A stretch of DNA of 64,000 nucleotides, from contig NC_044978.1 of the NCBI RefSeq assembly GCF_008728515.1, forward strand, positions 2,127,771 to 2,191,770. The letters are read 5' to 3'. Below, piece after piece: positions 10,294 to 23,276 of this stretch (positions within the stretch are counted from its first letter, which is position 1; each line of letters begins with the position of its first letter). The notes beneath the pieces are model-generated. The model searched no databases and had not been told where the DNA came from. It saw only the letters and a program-made list of their open reading frames with translations. The position numbers and the translations under genes are program-made. The stretch comes from Papio anubis (lineage: Eukaryota; Chordata; Mammalia; Primates; Cercopithecidae).

Positions 10294-12419
10294 AACTTCA
10301 GAAAAGAAGCTTAATCATTCATGAAGTTTCTCATGTATTAATTTTTTTGTGTGCTGTCAGGAGAAATTTTATTGCATGTGCCTGAGACCACTGACAGAAA
10401 TCCCCGAGGTCTTTTGTAGTTTAGAATCATAAATGTTGGCTATTAAATAAGGCAATGCCAGCATATTCCTGCTTTTTCATTATTTTAAGCAATTTTAGTG
10501 TTTTATTTGTTATAAAATTAGACTAGAGTTTCCTGAGCAGACACAGCTCACGAATGGGTTCTATGTGTTTTCATTTGCTGTCTCTCAATTCCAAGCCTCC
10601 TTCCCCTTTTCACTCTTTCTCCTTGTGCTTTGTCAAAGGGACAACAGGAACCTTCACACTCCATTTCCTCTTTGCCAGTCCTCTCTGTTACTATCTGCCA
10701 TTGGGGGAACTAGAGAGACTGGAAACCTGAGAGAACTGTTTGATAGCTGTTTATGTCAATGTTACCTGGGTAACCGACAGCTTCTGCCTTGGCAGCAGCA
10801 GTAGCTTTGTGCCTGCACATTTGGTCTACGTATATTCCATAACTCCCAGGTCCAATAGCATTGTCAGCCCCAGGGATATCAGCACAGCCATCAAACATCC
10901 ATCTTACCTTCAGAGGTCTGAGTCCCCTCAGAGGGTCTTTGAATCCTTACCAATTCCAGAGGTTTCAGCGGTAGGTTCGCTCTACCCTCTTCTCAGAGGT
11001 TGAAGTCCTAGAACCAGGGGATCTATTCCAAGCTTTTGGGTTCCAATAACCCCACTCCCTTCCCTTTGATCTCCAGTCCTAGTAGGGATTGCTACATCTT
11101 CCTGTTAGTGACTCATGGTTAGCCCAGGATGTGGTTTCTCATTTTGTGATTGAAGTCTAAGTGACACAGTCCTTATCTTCCTATGGTGGAAAACACAGGA
11201 AGGAAGCAGACATCGGAAGCTTTGGAATTTTCTCACCATTGCCCTTTCCCATCTTGGGGAAAAGACTGAAACTTAGATACACTGTCTTCAAAATCTGAAA
11301 AAGACAATAGCACTTGCCACTCAACCCCTCTGTAATTTTGGTAATAAAATAGGATAAAGAAGGTCCAAGTCTATGTAGGATAGAGTAAGTGTTAGAAAGC
11401 CATTTTTTCTCTGGGAAAACACCAGACATCCCAGTTAAACTTCAAAAACCATATTTTTAAGGGCATCAGAAGTTGTGCAAGCAAGCAGCGCCTAATGAAC
11501 TAAAACTTTAGGCCTGGAAAATGGTTCTGAAATGAGTTGAATTTGCAGTCACTCTTTTTTCGGGAGCACTTACAGATGCGGGATGTGAATTGAGGATTAC
11601 GTTTACCTAGTTAGAGAACGTGCGCTGGGAGAAAGGAGAACCATCAACCCTCTTCATTTCTGCTCAGGACTAGATTCACAAATTGGATGTTCTGGAACCT
11701 CCAATTCTGAATCATTTCTCCCCAGGTCACGTACGATGAATGTGAAGGCTTCGTGGGATGTTGACAAGCTAGCTAGCCTCAATGTTATCAAAGGACACAG
11801 AAACTGATGTTATATTTTGAACACCAAGCATAGTTAAACAGGGATTGTCTGTCCGTTAAGACACTTACCTAATTTGGGGCTTGCACATAGCAAGAGGCTG
11901 GAGAGCTGGGCTGTGAACCTTTGCGTAATAGAGATGAATCCTTATAATGTTTCAGAGCTGAGGAAATAGATCCACACAGACTCCCAAGTGAAGGTCTAGC
12001 AGGCCCAGACCTCAGCAATACGAGAGAGGAGAATTAGTCCAAGATTCACGAAAAACTCACTCACCTCAGACCTAGCTCAATTCATGACTGACTCAGGTAA
12101 TTACTTGGCTCCTCAGCCCAACAGAGAAAAGAGGGGAACATCTCCAGTGGAGGTACCAGGAGCATCTGTACCTTTGATTACAGGAGCTTTGTAATCAGTT
12201 ACCTGATAAAGTAACTCATTTCTATGTATGTTATGACTAAAGCGAGTATGACCTATTATCAGAGAATGAAAAAAGAAGAAAGAAAGAGGCAGAAGGAGAC
12301 AATGTAAGTAGTGTCAAGATGATCCAGACAGGGGAGTACATATACAGGGGAGTACATTTTTAAAATGACGATGATTACCACACTTTAAATTAGAAGGAAA
12401 AATGCACACAATACATCAA
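10294..12419. other. Intergenic DNA downstream of the ADAM relic
   Basis: Roughly 10294-10530 may be old 3' UTR; I see no clear AATAAA plus A tail. From 10530 to 12419 the composition is more balanced than the L1-rich neighbours, and some of it (10840-11110) resembles old interspersed-repeat sequence, but I cannot assign a family. No frame above 90 codons and no splice-coherent exon set. Confidence 0.4.
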
Positions 12420-12740
12420 ACAATGTAGCGTATCTTCCATAAGCTGGAAATTTTCAAATGGATATTTTAGAACTACATATGAGTTAAGAATTCAGTAGAT
12501 GCATTTAACAGTAGATTGGACAGTTCAGATGACAGAATTACTTAACTGGAAAACAGGTCAAGGGCAAGATTCCCACACTGAAGCACACAGAAGACAAACT
12601 TAAAACTTAGGGATGAGGTGTCTGAACGGTACAAGAAGTTCTAACATCCCTAATATGGGAATTCCAGAGAAAATAAATGAGACTTGAATAGGAGGAATAT
12701 TCAGAGCTGTTTGTTGTCAATTGCTTTGAAAAGAAGGAAA
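12420..12740 (+). mobile_element. L1M fragment, ORF1 region
   Basis: Sense-strand piece like the coiled-coil part of old L1 ORF1 (the 'agatgcatttaacagtagattgga' type block near 12500, then 'gaagttctaacatccctaatatggga' near 12633-12661). Highly diverged and short. Confidence 0.55.
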
Positions 12741-12789
12741 GATTTTTAAAGCACTGGTTCAGAGTGGGTCACATATTTCCCAGAGACAC

Positions 12790-13145
12790 CTTTAATTTTT
12801 CTTTTCTTTCTTTCTTTTCTTCAGATTGTATCTTTCTTAATAATCTGTCTTAAATTTGCTTATTCTTTCTTCTGCCAGTTCAAATCTTTTTATTATCCTC
12901 TCTGTGAAATGTTTCATTTTGATAATTATACTTTTCACTTCAGAAATTTCCATTCAGTTGTTTGATATAATTTCCATCTCTTTCTATATATTCAGCATTG
13001 CTTTTATATAACTTATATTTGTTCAGAAGTTGTGCTTAGTCCCCTTGAGTCAGTGAGAAGTTCACTTCTTAGTTCTAACACTTGTGGCATTGTTAGGACT
13101 TTTCACATATATCTGTAGATCATGTAGTTACGTCTTCTGAAGAAA
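12790..13145 (-). mobile_element. Possible antisense L1M/HAL1 fragment
   Basis: T-rich sequence resembling antisense old L1 ORF1 or 5' region ('cagaaatttccattcagttgttt' type block near 12942-12965). It is too diverged to place firmly. It may be part of the adjoining antisense L1 complex. Confidence 0.4.
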
Positions 13146-13159
13146 AAGAGTTAACTTGA

Positions 13160-14447
13160 CTTTTTGCTTTCCAATTTGAATGGCTTTCATTTCTTTTTAT
13201 CTTATTGCTCTGGTTAGGACTTCCAGTACCATGTTGAATAGTAGTGATGATGATGGACCTCCTTGCCTTTTTCCTGATCTTAGAGAAAAAACTTTCAATT
13301 TGCTATCATGAGAATGTTAACTGTGAGCTTATCAGACATGACTTTTATTATGTTGAGACTTTTTATCATGAAATATTCTTGAATTTTGTCGGATGCCATT
13401 TTCCGTATCTTTGAAGAGGATCATGTGAATTTTGTCTTTTCTTCTGTTAATGTGGTGTAAATGTTGATTGATTTGCATTGGTTGAACCATCCTTGAATCT
13501 CAGGGAGAATTCACACTTTGTCAGGGTGTATGATCTTTTTCATATACTGATGAATTCAAATTGCTAGTATTTTATTGAGGATTTAGCACCTAAGTTCATC
13601 AAAGATATCGGCCTATAGTTCTCTTTCCTTGTGGTAGCTTTGTGCAGCTTTGGTATTGGGGTGATGCTGGCCTCATAAAGTTGGTTTGGAAGTATTTCCT
13701 CTCCTTCAATTTTCTGGGACTGTTTGAGAAGTACTGGTATTCATTATTAAGTGTTTGGTAGAATTCACCAGTGAAGCTAATTGGTCCTAGGCCCTTCTCT
13801 GGTGTAAGATTTTTGATTTTTCATTAAGTCTCCTCATTTGTTATCGATATATTCAGAGTTTCCAGTTCTTCTTGAGTCAGTCTTAGCAGGTTATGTCTTG
13901 CAAGTTATCCATTTATTCTAATATCTAGTTTATTTGTGTACAATTGTTCATAATAGTCTCTTATAATTTTTTTTATTTCATCAACAGCTGATATAGTGCC
14001 TTCTTCTCTGTTTCTGGCTTTATTTATTTTAGATCTCTCTCACTTTTTTCTTAGTTTAAGAGTTTTTAAATATTCTTTATATTTTCAAAAAAGCAATGGC
14101 TTCATTTTATTACTTTTTTTCTATTTAAAAAATTTTTCTATATATTCAGCTCCTCTAGCCTTTGTTATTTCCTTCCTTTTGCTAAATTTTTGCTTAAATT
14201 ATTCTTTCCTTTCTAGTTCCTTAAGGTGGAAATTTAGAGTTTTTTGGAGATCTTTCATTTTTTTAAAAAATGTAGATGTTTAATGCTATGAATGCCCTGC
14301 TTTGTATGCCTTTTGCCACATCCCATAAGTTTGGGGTATGCTATTTTTATTTTCGTTTGTCTTGATACATTTCCTAATTTTCTTTTACTTCTTTGACCTA
14401 GTGGTTGTTCCAAAGTTTGTTTAATTTTTACATATTTGCGACTTTTG
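13160..14447 (-). mobile_element. Antisense L1M, ORF2 reverse-transcriptase region
   Basis: Reads as the reverse complement of L1 ORF2 from the 'aggacttccagtaccatgttgaatag' block (near 13217) through the reverse-transcriptase core ('tagtattttattgaggattt' near 13565) to the zone upstream of it ('tgcccgtc..cacatcccataagttt' type block near 14320). It is colinear in L1 coordinates with the antisense segment from 15185, so the two were probably one element. Confidence 0.85.
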
Positions 14448-14449
14448 AT

Positions 14450-15180
14450 TCAAAATGAAAGAGGAGACTTTACAATTGATTCCACAGAAATACAAAGAAT
14501 CAAAATTGGTCTCTATGAGCATTTATACAACAAAAAATTGATAACTGTAAAGAAAAGGATAAACACATAGAAACAGAAAACCTAAACAGTCCAATAACAA
14601 GTAAGGAGATTGAATGAGTAATCGAAAAACTCCCCCAAATAACACAAAATCTCAGGATCTAATGGCTTTGCTGGTAACTCCATCAAACACTTAAGTAAAA
14701 TTAATAACAATTCTTCTCAAAATCTTTTTAAGAAATTGAAGAGTAAAAAATAATTTCAAACTCAGTTTACAATCAGCATTGGTCTGACACCAAAGCCAGA
14801 AGAGGACACTACAAGAAAATAAAATTACAAGCTGATATCTCTGACAAATGTGGATGCAAAAATCCTTAACAAAATACTAGCAAAACAAATTTAATAGTGT
14901 GTTAAAAGGATCATACACCATGATCAAGTGGAATTTTTCTCTAGGATGCACGTATGATTCAAAATATGCAAATCAAAAGGGTAGATATAACATTTAAACA
15001 GGATGAAGGATAAAAATCATATGATTATCTCAATGGATGCAGACAGGCATTTGACAAAACTCAACATCCTTCTATAATAAAAACTCTTAACAAATTAAGT
15101 GTAGATGGAATGTATCTCAACATAATAAAGGCCTGATATGACAAGCCAATAGCTAACATCCTACTCAGTGGTGAAAAAAG
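14450..15180 (+). mobile_element. Sense-strand L1M ORF2 segment inside an antisense L1M
   Basis: About 730 bp of sense ORF2 (blocks 'gagactttacaattgattcc' at 14464, 'aggatcatacaccatgatcaagtgg' near 14907, 'ctaacatcctactcagtgg' near 15152). It has no 3' UTR, no A tail and no L1 5' end. It sits at a breakpoint of the flanking antisense L1, where about 100-150 bp of that element seems to be missing. Confidence 0.8.
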
Positions 15181-15184
15181 GGTA

Positions 15185-18100
15185 TGTTCCATGTGCAAAT
15201 GAAATGAATGTGTCATATATTCTGTGATTGGTGAGTAGAATCTTCTGCAGATGTTTATTAGGTCCAATTGATCAACTGTCTAGTTTAAGTCTAGCATTTC
15301 TTTGTTAGTTTTCTGCCTTGATGATATGTCTAATGCTGACATTGGGGTGTTGAGGTCCCCTACGACAATTGTGTGGCTTTCTAAGTCCTTTACTGTGTCT
15401 AGAAGTACTTGTTTCGTAAATCTGGGTGCTCCAATATTGGGGGTAGGATTGTTAAACTCCTCCTGTTGAATTGAATCCTTTATCATGATGTAATGCCCTT
15501 GTTTGCCCTATTTTACTGTTATTGGTTTAAAGTCTGTTTTATGTGATCTAAGAATAATGCTCCCTGCTCTTTTTTTGTTTGTTTGTTTTCTGTTTGCTTA
15601 TTTGGTCTTTCTCCAACGCTTTACTTTGAAACTATGGGTGTCATTACATGTGATGTGGGTCTGTTGAAGACAGATGGCTTATGGGTCTTATTTAAAATCT
15701 AACTTGCTACTCTGTGCTTTTCAGGTAGGGCATTTATGCCGTCCATATGTAAGGTTAATAGTGATATGGGAAGTTTTGATTTTATTGTGAAGTAGTTAAT
15801 TGGCTGCTTTGTAGTTTCTATTGTGTGGTTGACTTACAGGGTCTGTGAGCTGTGTGCTGTGTGTATTGTGGTAGCAGGTATTATTCTTTTGTTCCCATGT
15901 TTAGGACTCCCTTAAGAATCTCTTGTAAGGCTGGTCTAGTGGTAACAAATTCACTTAATGCTTGCTTGTCTGGAAACATTTTATTCTTCCTTTGCTTATA
16001 AAGTTTAGTTTGGCAAAATATGAAATTCTTGGTTGGAATTTATTTTCTTCAAGGATGCTGAAAATAGGCGTGTAATCTCTCCTGACTTGTAAGGTTTCTG
16101 CTAAGAAGTCCCCTCTTAGCCTTAAGACATTCTCTTTGTATGTGATCTGAGTTTTTTCTGTAACTGTCTTTAAGATTTTTTCTTTTGCATTGACTTTGGA
16201 TAGTCTGGTGACTATATGCTTTGGTGATGTTTGTTTCGTGTAGTATCTTGCAGGTGTTCCTTGGATTTATCATATCAGGATGTCAACCTCTCTAGCAAGT
16301 TTAGAGATATTTTCTTGGATTATTCCCTCAAATATGTTTTCCAGGTTATTTACTTTTTCTCCTTTCCTCTCAGAAATGCCAATAATTCATAGGTTTTGTT
16401 GCATTACATAATCCCATGTTTCTCAAATACTTTGTTAAAAATTACTTTTTCTTTTTGTCTGAGTAGGTTAGTTAGAAAGACTGGTCTTTAAGCTCTGAAT
16501 TTTTTTCTGCTGTTTGGTCCAAATTATTGATAAAGCTTTCAATTATATTTTGAAATTTAAGTGAGTTTTTTGTTTAATTCCAGCAACTGTTTTTTAAAAA
16601 ATGATATTTATCCTTTTTATTTCCTGGATTGTTTTAGAAGTGTCTTTGTGTTAATTTTCAACTTTGTCTTGGATCTTGTTGAGATTCTTTGCAATCCATG
16701 CTTTGAATTGTTTTTCTGTCATTTCCGAGTTTCTATTTTAGTTAGGGGGCATTGCTGAGGAGCTAATGTGATCCTTTGGTGGTGTCACTTCATTCAGATT
16801 TTTTTATGGTGTCACGATTCTTGTGTTCTTTCTTCTTATTTGAAGACACTGGCACTTCTAATTTTTTGTAATTATTTTTGGGTGGGTAGAATTTTTACTT
16901 TTTATTTTTTTCTGTATAACAATAATTTATTATTTTATTCTCTTTCTTTTTCCCAGCCTTCCTAGGGGTATGATGCTAAAGAATGCTTTTGGCTTTGCTT
17001 CTATAGCCCTATGCAGTTCTTTAATCAGGTTTTATGTTGCACTGTGTAGCTCAACCTACAAGCCAGTAGATGGTACTTACAGGTAAGAGCAGACTGTGGC
17101 CAGTGAGGCTGGACATATGCTTGATCCTTGCTTACTTGCAGAAGCTCTCTGTCACCTCAGACAATGAACTGATTCATGGAATGCACAGTGGTTTGAGCTC
17201 CCTGCTCATCCGTGGGGGGTAGTGGCCAGATGGGTTGTGCCAGACCAGACAGGCCCTAGCTGCACATTCCCAAATGGCACACAAAAGCACCAACACTGAG
17301 GGAGAATCCAGTGGGCAGCCACCAAGTGCCCAGACATAGGTGTGCCTACGTGTGGAGCTGATAAAACTCCTTGGCCTCAAGTTCTCTGCACAGGGGTGAG
17401 AGTCAGCTTTAACTCCTAATCCAAAAGAGTGGATGCTCCAGATACCTGGAGATCTGTTTGTGCATGTAGCAGAGGAAAGGTGCACACTATGGGTGAGGTG
17501 GCTTAGGTTGCTGAACCAGGTGAGTGGGTGCTCTGAATGCCTGGCAATCTGCCTGGGCATGGAGCCGAGAGGGACTCACTGCACCATGATCTCAGGAGAG
17601 GAGTCTGGGGCACCCAGAAATGACACACACAGACCAGTTTCTGGTCGCCAAGCTGGCCCTGGCTGTAAGTCTTGCTGCCTAGGAGATATTGCAGCTGTGG
17701 CAGCACTTTTCCTACCCCAGAGTTGATATGAGAGAAAGCATAATTGCAGTGCCTACTGCTGAGAAACCTTTCACGATTCTGGTTGTGGAAGTCTCTACCC
17801 CACTCCAGAGCAAATGTTCCAGTATCTGGCCGGAAACTTAAATGCTGCCAGATCACCCAAGAATAGCTGGCCTTGTATGCCCCTGGATTAAAAATGGTAT
17901 CTGTTCTCAGTCCTGGGTTTGTCTGAAGCTTTTCTCAGTGTCTTTCCCTCACAGCATCTCTAAGCCTCTCCTCAAATTAGCTCCAGGGCTTCCGAGAAAT
18001 AACGTGGCCTGCCTTGGCCTGGGTTGCTCAGTTCCCCAGTGGAAAGGTGAGCCAGAGGGAGGCTCTCTACCTCTCTCACATACTGGGGCTTCACTCATTT

Positions 18101-18262
18101 TTATTAGCTGGACACCATCAAGGGGGCTGTTTGTCAACGTTCTCCTCCCTGGGATCTGGAGTGTCTTTCATTATTCCAGTGGAATCTCATTTTTTTTCTT
18201 TAATTAAAGCTCACAGAGTTGATCCGTAAGCACTGTCTTGCTATTTTCAAATGGCTGAAGCA
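15185..18262 (-). mobile_element. Antisense L1M: ORF2 start, ORF1 and 5' UTR
   Basis: Continues the antisense L1 in order: ORF2 N-terminal (endonuclease) region at 15190-15800; ORF1 at about 15900-16700; then a GC-richer 5' UTR at 16700-18262, ending in the 'aaagctcacagagttgatcc' block typical of L1M 5' ends. With 13160-14447 it makes a near full-length but dead element. The open frames at 17174-17560, 17503-17856 and 17842-18207 are GC-rich 5' UTR, not genes. Confidence 0.8.
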
Positions 18263-18264
18263 CA

Positions 18265-20187
18265 CTAAAAAACAACATCTTTCTCAAAAGGACACTTTAT
18301 CAATTCCTTTTTTCGTGTATTGCACCCTTAGTGTCACATCTAAAAAGTCATTACCAAACCCAAGATCATCTAGATTTTTTTCTATGTTATTATATAGGAG
18401 TTTCATAATTTTGCAGTTTACATTCATGTCTGTAATCCACGTGGAGTTAATTTTTGTGAAGTGTGTATGGCCTGTGTCACGATTTATTTATTTATTTGCA
18501 CATGGATGATCAGTTGTTCCAGCACCATTTATTGAAAAGGCTATATTTTCTTCATTGTGTTGCCTGTTTCCTTTGTCAAAGATTGCTTGACTATATTTAT
18601 GTGAATCTATTTCTGGTCTCTCTGTTCCACTCCATTGATCTAGTTGACTACTCCTTCACCAATATCACACTGTATTGATTACTGTAGATTTATAGTAGGT
18701 TGTAGTCTGGTAGTGCCAATCCAACCTTGCTCTTCTCCTTCAATAATCTGTTAACTATTCTGGCTCTTTTCCCTCTCTACATAACTTTTTGAATCAGTTT
18801 ATAGATATATCCAAACTACTTGGGATTTAGATTGGGATTACATTAAATCTATAGGTCAAGTTGAGATCAGCTGGCATCTTGACAATATTGGGGCTACTTA
18901 TGAAAATGGAATATTTCCCTATTTATTGATGTATATATTTATTCTTTGACTTTGTTTATCAGAGTTTTATAGTTTTCCTCATATTGATCTTGTATATAAG
19001 TTGTTAGTCTTGCACCTAAGTATTTCTTTCTTGAGGATGCTAATGTAAATGTTATTGTGTTTTAAATTTTATATTCCACTTGTTCATTGACTTTTGCATA
19101 TTAACTATGTATTCTGCAACATTGTTATAATTGCTTATTAGTTTCAGGAATTTTTTTGTCCATTATTTTGGGCTTTCTACATAGAAAATCATATCATCTG
19201 CAAAGGCAGTTTTATTTCTTTTTTCCCAATCTGTACACATTTTCTTTCTTTCTTTTTTTTTTTTTTTGCCTTATTGCATTAGCAAAGACTTCTAGTAAAA
19301 TATTGAAAAGCAATAGTAAGAGCATACATCCTTGCCTTGTTTCCTTATTTTCAATATTCGCAGAAAATCTTTGAGTTTCTCACCATTAAGTATTGTTAGC
19401 TGTAGTTTTTTTTGTAGATATTATTTTTAAAGTTGAAGAAATTCTTTATTTATTCTAGTTTACTGAGAGATTTTCATTACAAATTTGTGTTGGACCTTGT
19501 CAAAAGTGTTTTCTGCATCTATTGATATGTTCATGTGATTTTTATTTCTTTGACCTGTTGATTGTGATGAAATATACTGATTGGTTTGCAAATGTTAAGC
19601 CAGCCTTGAGTACCTGGGATAAATCCATTTTCTGTGGTGTATGATTCTTTTCATACGTTGCTGGATGAAATTTTCTAGTATTTTATTGAGGACCTTAGCA
19701 GCTGTGCTCATGACAGATATTGGCATTTTCTTACATTTTCTTTCTTACATTTCCAAAGGTCTGTCTGGTATGGTATTAGTAACGCTGACTTTATGGAGTA
19801 AGTGAGAAAGTATTCCATCTGCTTTTATCATCTAAAAGAGATTGTAGAGAATTGGCAAAATTTCTTTCTTAAATGTTTAGCAGAATTGTATGGTAAATCC
19901 ATCTGGACCTGGGGCTTTCTGTTTTAGATGGTTAATTACTGATTCAATTTCTTTTGTAACTTAATTCAATTTCTGAACTTATTCAGCCTGTTTACTTCTT
20001 CTTGTGTGAGTTTTGGTAGATTGTATTTTTCAAAGAATTGGTCCATTTCATCTAAGTTATCAAATTTGTGGGAATAGAATTTTTTACGATATCCCTTTAC
20101 TATCCTTTTAGTGCCCATGGGATCTATAGTAATGGTCCCTCTTTCGTTGTTGACGTTAGTAATTTGTGCCTTTCATATATAACTTTT
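18265..20187 (-). mobile_element. Second antisense L1M, ORF2 C-terminal and RT part
   Basis: Antisense L1 ORF2 from the C-terminal region ('ccagcaccatttattgaaaagg' at about 18519) through 'atcatctgcaaaggcag' (about 19192) to 'tccatctggacctgg' (about 19898), fading near 20187. No 3' UTR or poly-T head, so its 3' end is missing. It directly abuts the 5' end of the previous L1. Confidence 0.85.
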
Positions 20188-20942
20188 AACACTTCCCATT
20201 TCATAGGACATCAAAGTGCATCATATCTCGAGCTATATAGGAACCCAAAAGATTAATGTCATATGATACTACTAGCAGCAGATGAACACCATATATTCCC
20301 TTTTAGGGACAAAGACATTAAGACCTAGACAGAGCTAGTGAGCAGCCCGTCAGTTAGCTGGTTCCTGGAGAACCTAGATAAAAATTTTTCTTATCAATTG
20401 CACAAAATTTTCATCTGCCACTACCTATTTTTTCCTCCTCTTCTAGTATTTTTAACTCTATAATTCCCATTCACAGAATTTTGTGAATACACTTGGGACT
20501 GGCAAACTTGAAAAACTGGACAATGAGAAACCATTTTCTACAACTACTTTAGAAGTTTTTAGTTCTTGGACTACATCGTAGTTCTTGCCAGATCTATAGA
20601 GAGTTAATTGAATACTTGATTTAGAGGACAAATATTATCTTCCTGACATCTATTCAGTAATCCATGTTTATTATGAAACCTACACCATTCTTGCTCAAGA
20701 GACAGAAACAGTGGCAGAAATTGAAGCAGCCCAGAATGAAAGAACTCAAATTCATTGCATCATTCTGTCATTCAACATATCAGTTGTTTATATTCACTGT
20801 CACTAAGCTAAGGATATTTAGAAAATCTGAACCCACAACTCTCTTTATCCGTTATTCTAGAATGCAGCTTAACTTTTCTCATTGCATACATATTCTCCAT
20901 TTCTTTCATTTTGCATTTTTGTATAACTGTCCTGTAGAGGGA

Positions 20943-20982
20943 TGTGTGTGTGTGTGTGTGTGTGTGTGTATCTGTGTGTGTT
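20943..20982. repeat. (TG)n microsatellite
   Basis: About 13 uninterrupted TG units followed by a short interrupted tail. Likely polymorphic. Confidence 0.9.
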
Positions 20983-21388
20983 GCAGACTACAGATATATA
21001 GGTTAAAGGAACCAAGAAATTATGAGAGGGGACAAATGAATAAACTGAAAGGGATAAAATAAGGATGGATACCAGGAGGTTGTAATAAGGTCACTTGATT
21101 ATTTTTCCTCAGGAAGAGAAGGTTGCAGAAACATTTGCTCTTGTATTTCTAAACCTGTAAACAGTTGTTATACAGAATAGGCAGAGAAAAGCTCCATAGA
21201 GGAACAAACTTAAAAAAATGGCTTTGGTATCCAACCAGAAAAAAACTGAATTAAATAGAAAAAGATTTCTTGACACTTTTTAAGACACATAGGTCATGAT
21301 ACAGGAAAGATAGAGAACTTTGTTCTCTATAAAATATGTACCTACAATGAAAAATTTAATTTTGATGAAGTGTTGCTGCTGTTGAAGC

Positions 21389-21440
21389 TGACGATGATTA
21401 TGATGATTATGATGATAATGATGGTAAAGATAATAATGAC
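21389..21440. repeat. Imperfect (GAT/TGA)n repeat
   Basis: Degenerate run of GATGATTATGATGATAATGATGG trinucleotide units. Confidence 0.8.
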
Positions 21441-21574
21441 TTTTTCTGCAACATTGAGATTACCTAAAAAGAATATACTCGGTGGACTCCATAGGTCTTT
21501 AAACTTAGCTAGCCCATGAAAACAAGAAAAAACAAATTAACTTTGTAGATTTAGAACAGATATTTTCCGTCTTG

Positions 21575-21772
21575 ATGCTATTAACATTTTGGGTCAGAGT
21601 TGTGTGCATTTGTGTGTGTGTGTATGTGTGTGTGTGGATGTATGTAATGGGCTGTCCTCTGCATTATAAGCTACTTAGAAGTACTCTTGATCTCTCTACC
21701 ACAAACGAAAATATCTCCAGACATTACCAAATGTCCCCTGAGTAGTAAAACAGCCCTGGTGGAGAACCACTA
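21575..21772 (-). mobile_element. MER5A-type hAT-Charlie DNA transposon relic
   Basis: Matches the reverse complement of the MER5A consensus. The right end reads 'ccagacattaccaaatgtcccctg' then 'gagaaccactaatct', the usual inverted terminus. The left end is 'aacattttgggtcagag'. A (TG)n tract (21611-21643) has expanded inside it. Non-autonomous, no coding. Confidence 0.85.
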
Positions 21773-23276
21773 ATCTAGAGCTAAGATTGAGAGTCCAAGT
21801 CAGACTTCACTTTTAATGTCACCATTCAGTAGTTCACCTAATTTAACTCAAACTTACTATTTTATCTCCCAAGTATTTTTCATCTTCTAAGGCGATGATT
21901 CTCATAATTTGATAGCCATTTTTGGATACCTGCTACCCTAGGTTCTTTGTAAAAATTAATGTATAATTATGGCTGTTGCCTTTGAAAAGATTACAATTAA
22001 GTGGAGAAAATGAGATATTCTTAAATGACTAGAATGCAATATAGTCCATGCTAAGTGACACAGGGATGGAAATATTGGCAAGCATTAGGTGTTCAGGGTG
22101 AAGCAAATCAAGTAATAAAATGAGCTTCAGAAAATAGCCTTTGCATTTTGCTTTGAAGGAAGGATTGCATGGGATTTTCACAAGGCAAAATAAAGAGAAA
22201 TGCATTCCTAGGAGTGGATTATCCTACGAAATTACATTGACGTTTGAGTGTTCAAAGTGGGTTGAAGAATGTGAAGTTAATTCTAATAAGGTGACTTAAC
22301 ACTTCGGTTGCCTCCAGGAGGAGAATGCAGTCCTCTGCTGGCAAGGACAATCTGAAAGTGAAATGCAATGAGCGTCAGTGAGCATGATTTGTGGGATCCA
22401 CTCCTGAGAGACTAAATTATGTTCAATGTGCTAACAAAGTCAGGGATCCGAGTGTACATGGCTGTGTAGGGTCCATCCCTGCTGACTCACAGGCAGGACA
22501 CTGTGAAGCATCCTTAGCTAGCCAGCTGTATGGGTATGAGCCCTGCTCACCTTAATGTCCAGAAAAGCCTTTCTTCCAAGTCTGTGGTAGAGATTAGACA
22601 AAATTTGTATAAAGAATACCCATTGTGACCCCGTCTCTGCCGATACTCCCCTGCCTTTGATACTTTTGTAACTTTTTGAAGTATTTAGAAATGACAAAAA
22701 CTAGACTGAGTGATCAAATCTGAGGAACTCTCTGAATGGTGTGAGAGGTGCTCATGTACCATTAGGACTTCCCTCTGCACGTCGAAATCAACAGCTCAGC
22801 TAGGTCAGGCCTACCATAGGCATCTCGAGCATTTCCTGATAAGAGGACTGAATCTATAAAGTAAGCTCAAGCCACACATAATATCCAGGTTTCTCAACAG
22901 GACATAACTTGTATTTTGGCTGGGACAGTTTTTCATTATACAGGACTGTCCTTGGGATTTCAAAACATTTATTGGCTTTATCAACAAATATCTTCCGCTG
23001 CCCAAGTCCTTGTGACACCAACTTCCTTTCTTCCCCTATTTCCATGGCTCCTGGGCATGACAGCATGATTACTGCTGTTGAAAATCACTGGATGATTTTT
23101 GACCTGAGGATGAGAGAGTAAGGTGAACGGGTGCCAATGGGAAATCCTCCTTTTGATCTTTCCACCACCTGATTGGCCTACTGGCCAGAGAGTTTTTAAG
23201 GTAAGAGACACAAGTGTTCACTCTTGATCATAGAAAATCTCCACATGGCTCTAGACTCATTTGACATCTTGGCATC
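21773..23276. other. Intergenic, no recognised gene
   Basis: Unassigned. Around 22018-22260 there is weak resemblance to old mammalian repeats but no firm family. The small overlapping frames at 22811-23211 on both strands lack domains. Confidence 0.45.

Larger units (their letters stand above)
20188..21574. other. Intergenic DNA with short microsatellites
   Basis: No gene or clear transposon. The 132-codon frame at 20664-21062 includes a (TG)n tract (CVCVCVC) and has no known domain. It contains the (TG)n at 20943-20982 and a GAT-rich tract at 21389-21440, listed separately. Confidence 0.5.

Noticed and set aside
17174..18207. Cluster of GC-rich frames of 60-128 codons on both strands
   Set aside because: They fall in the 5' UTR of an antisense L1M, which is GC-richer than its surroundings by nature.
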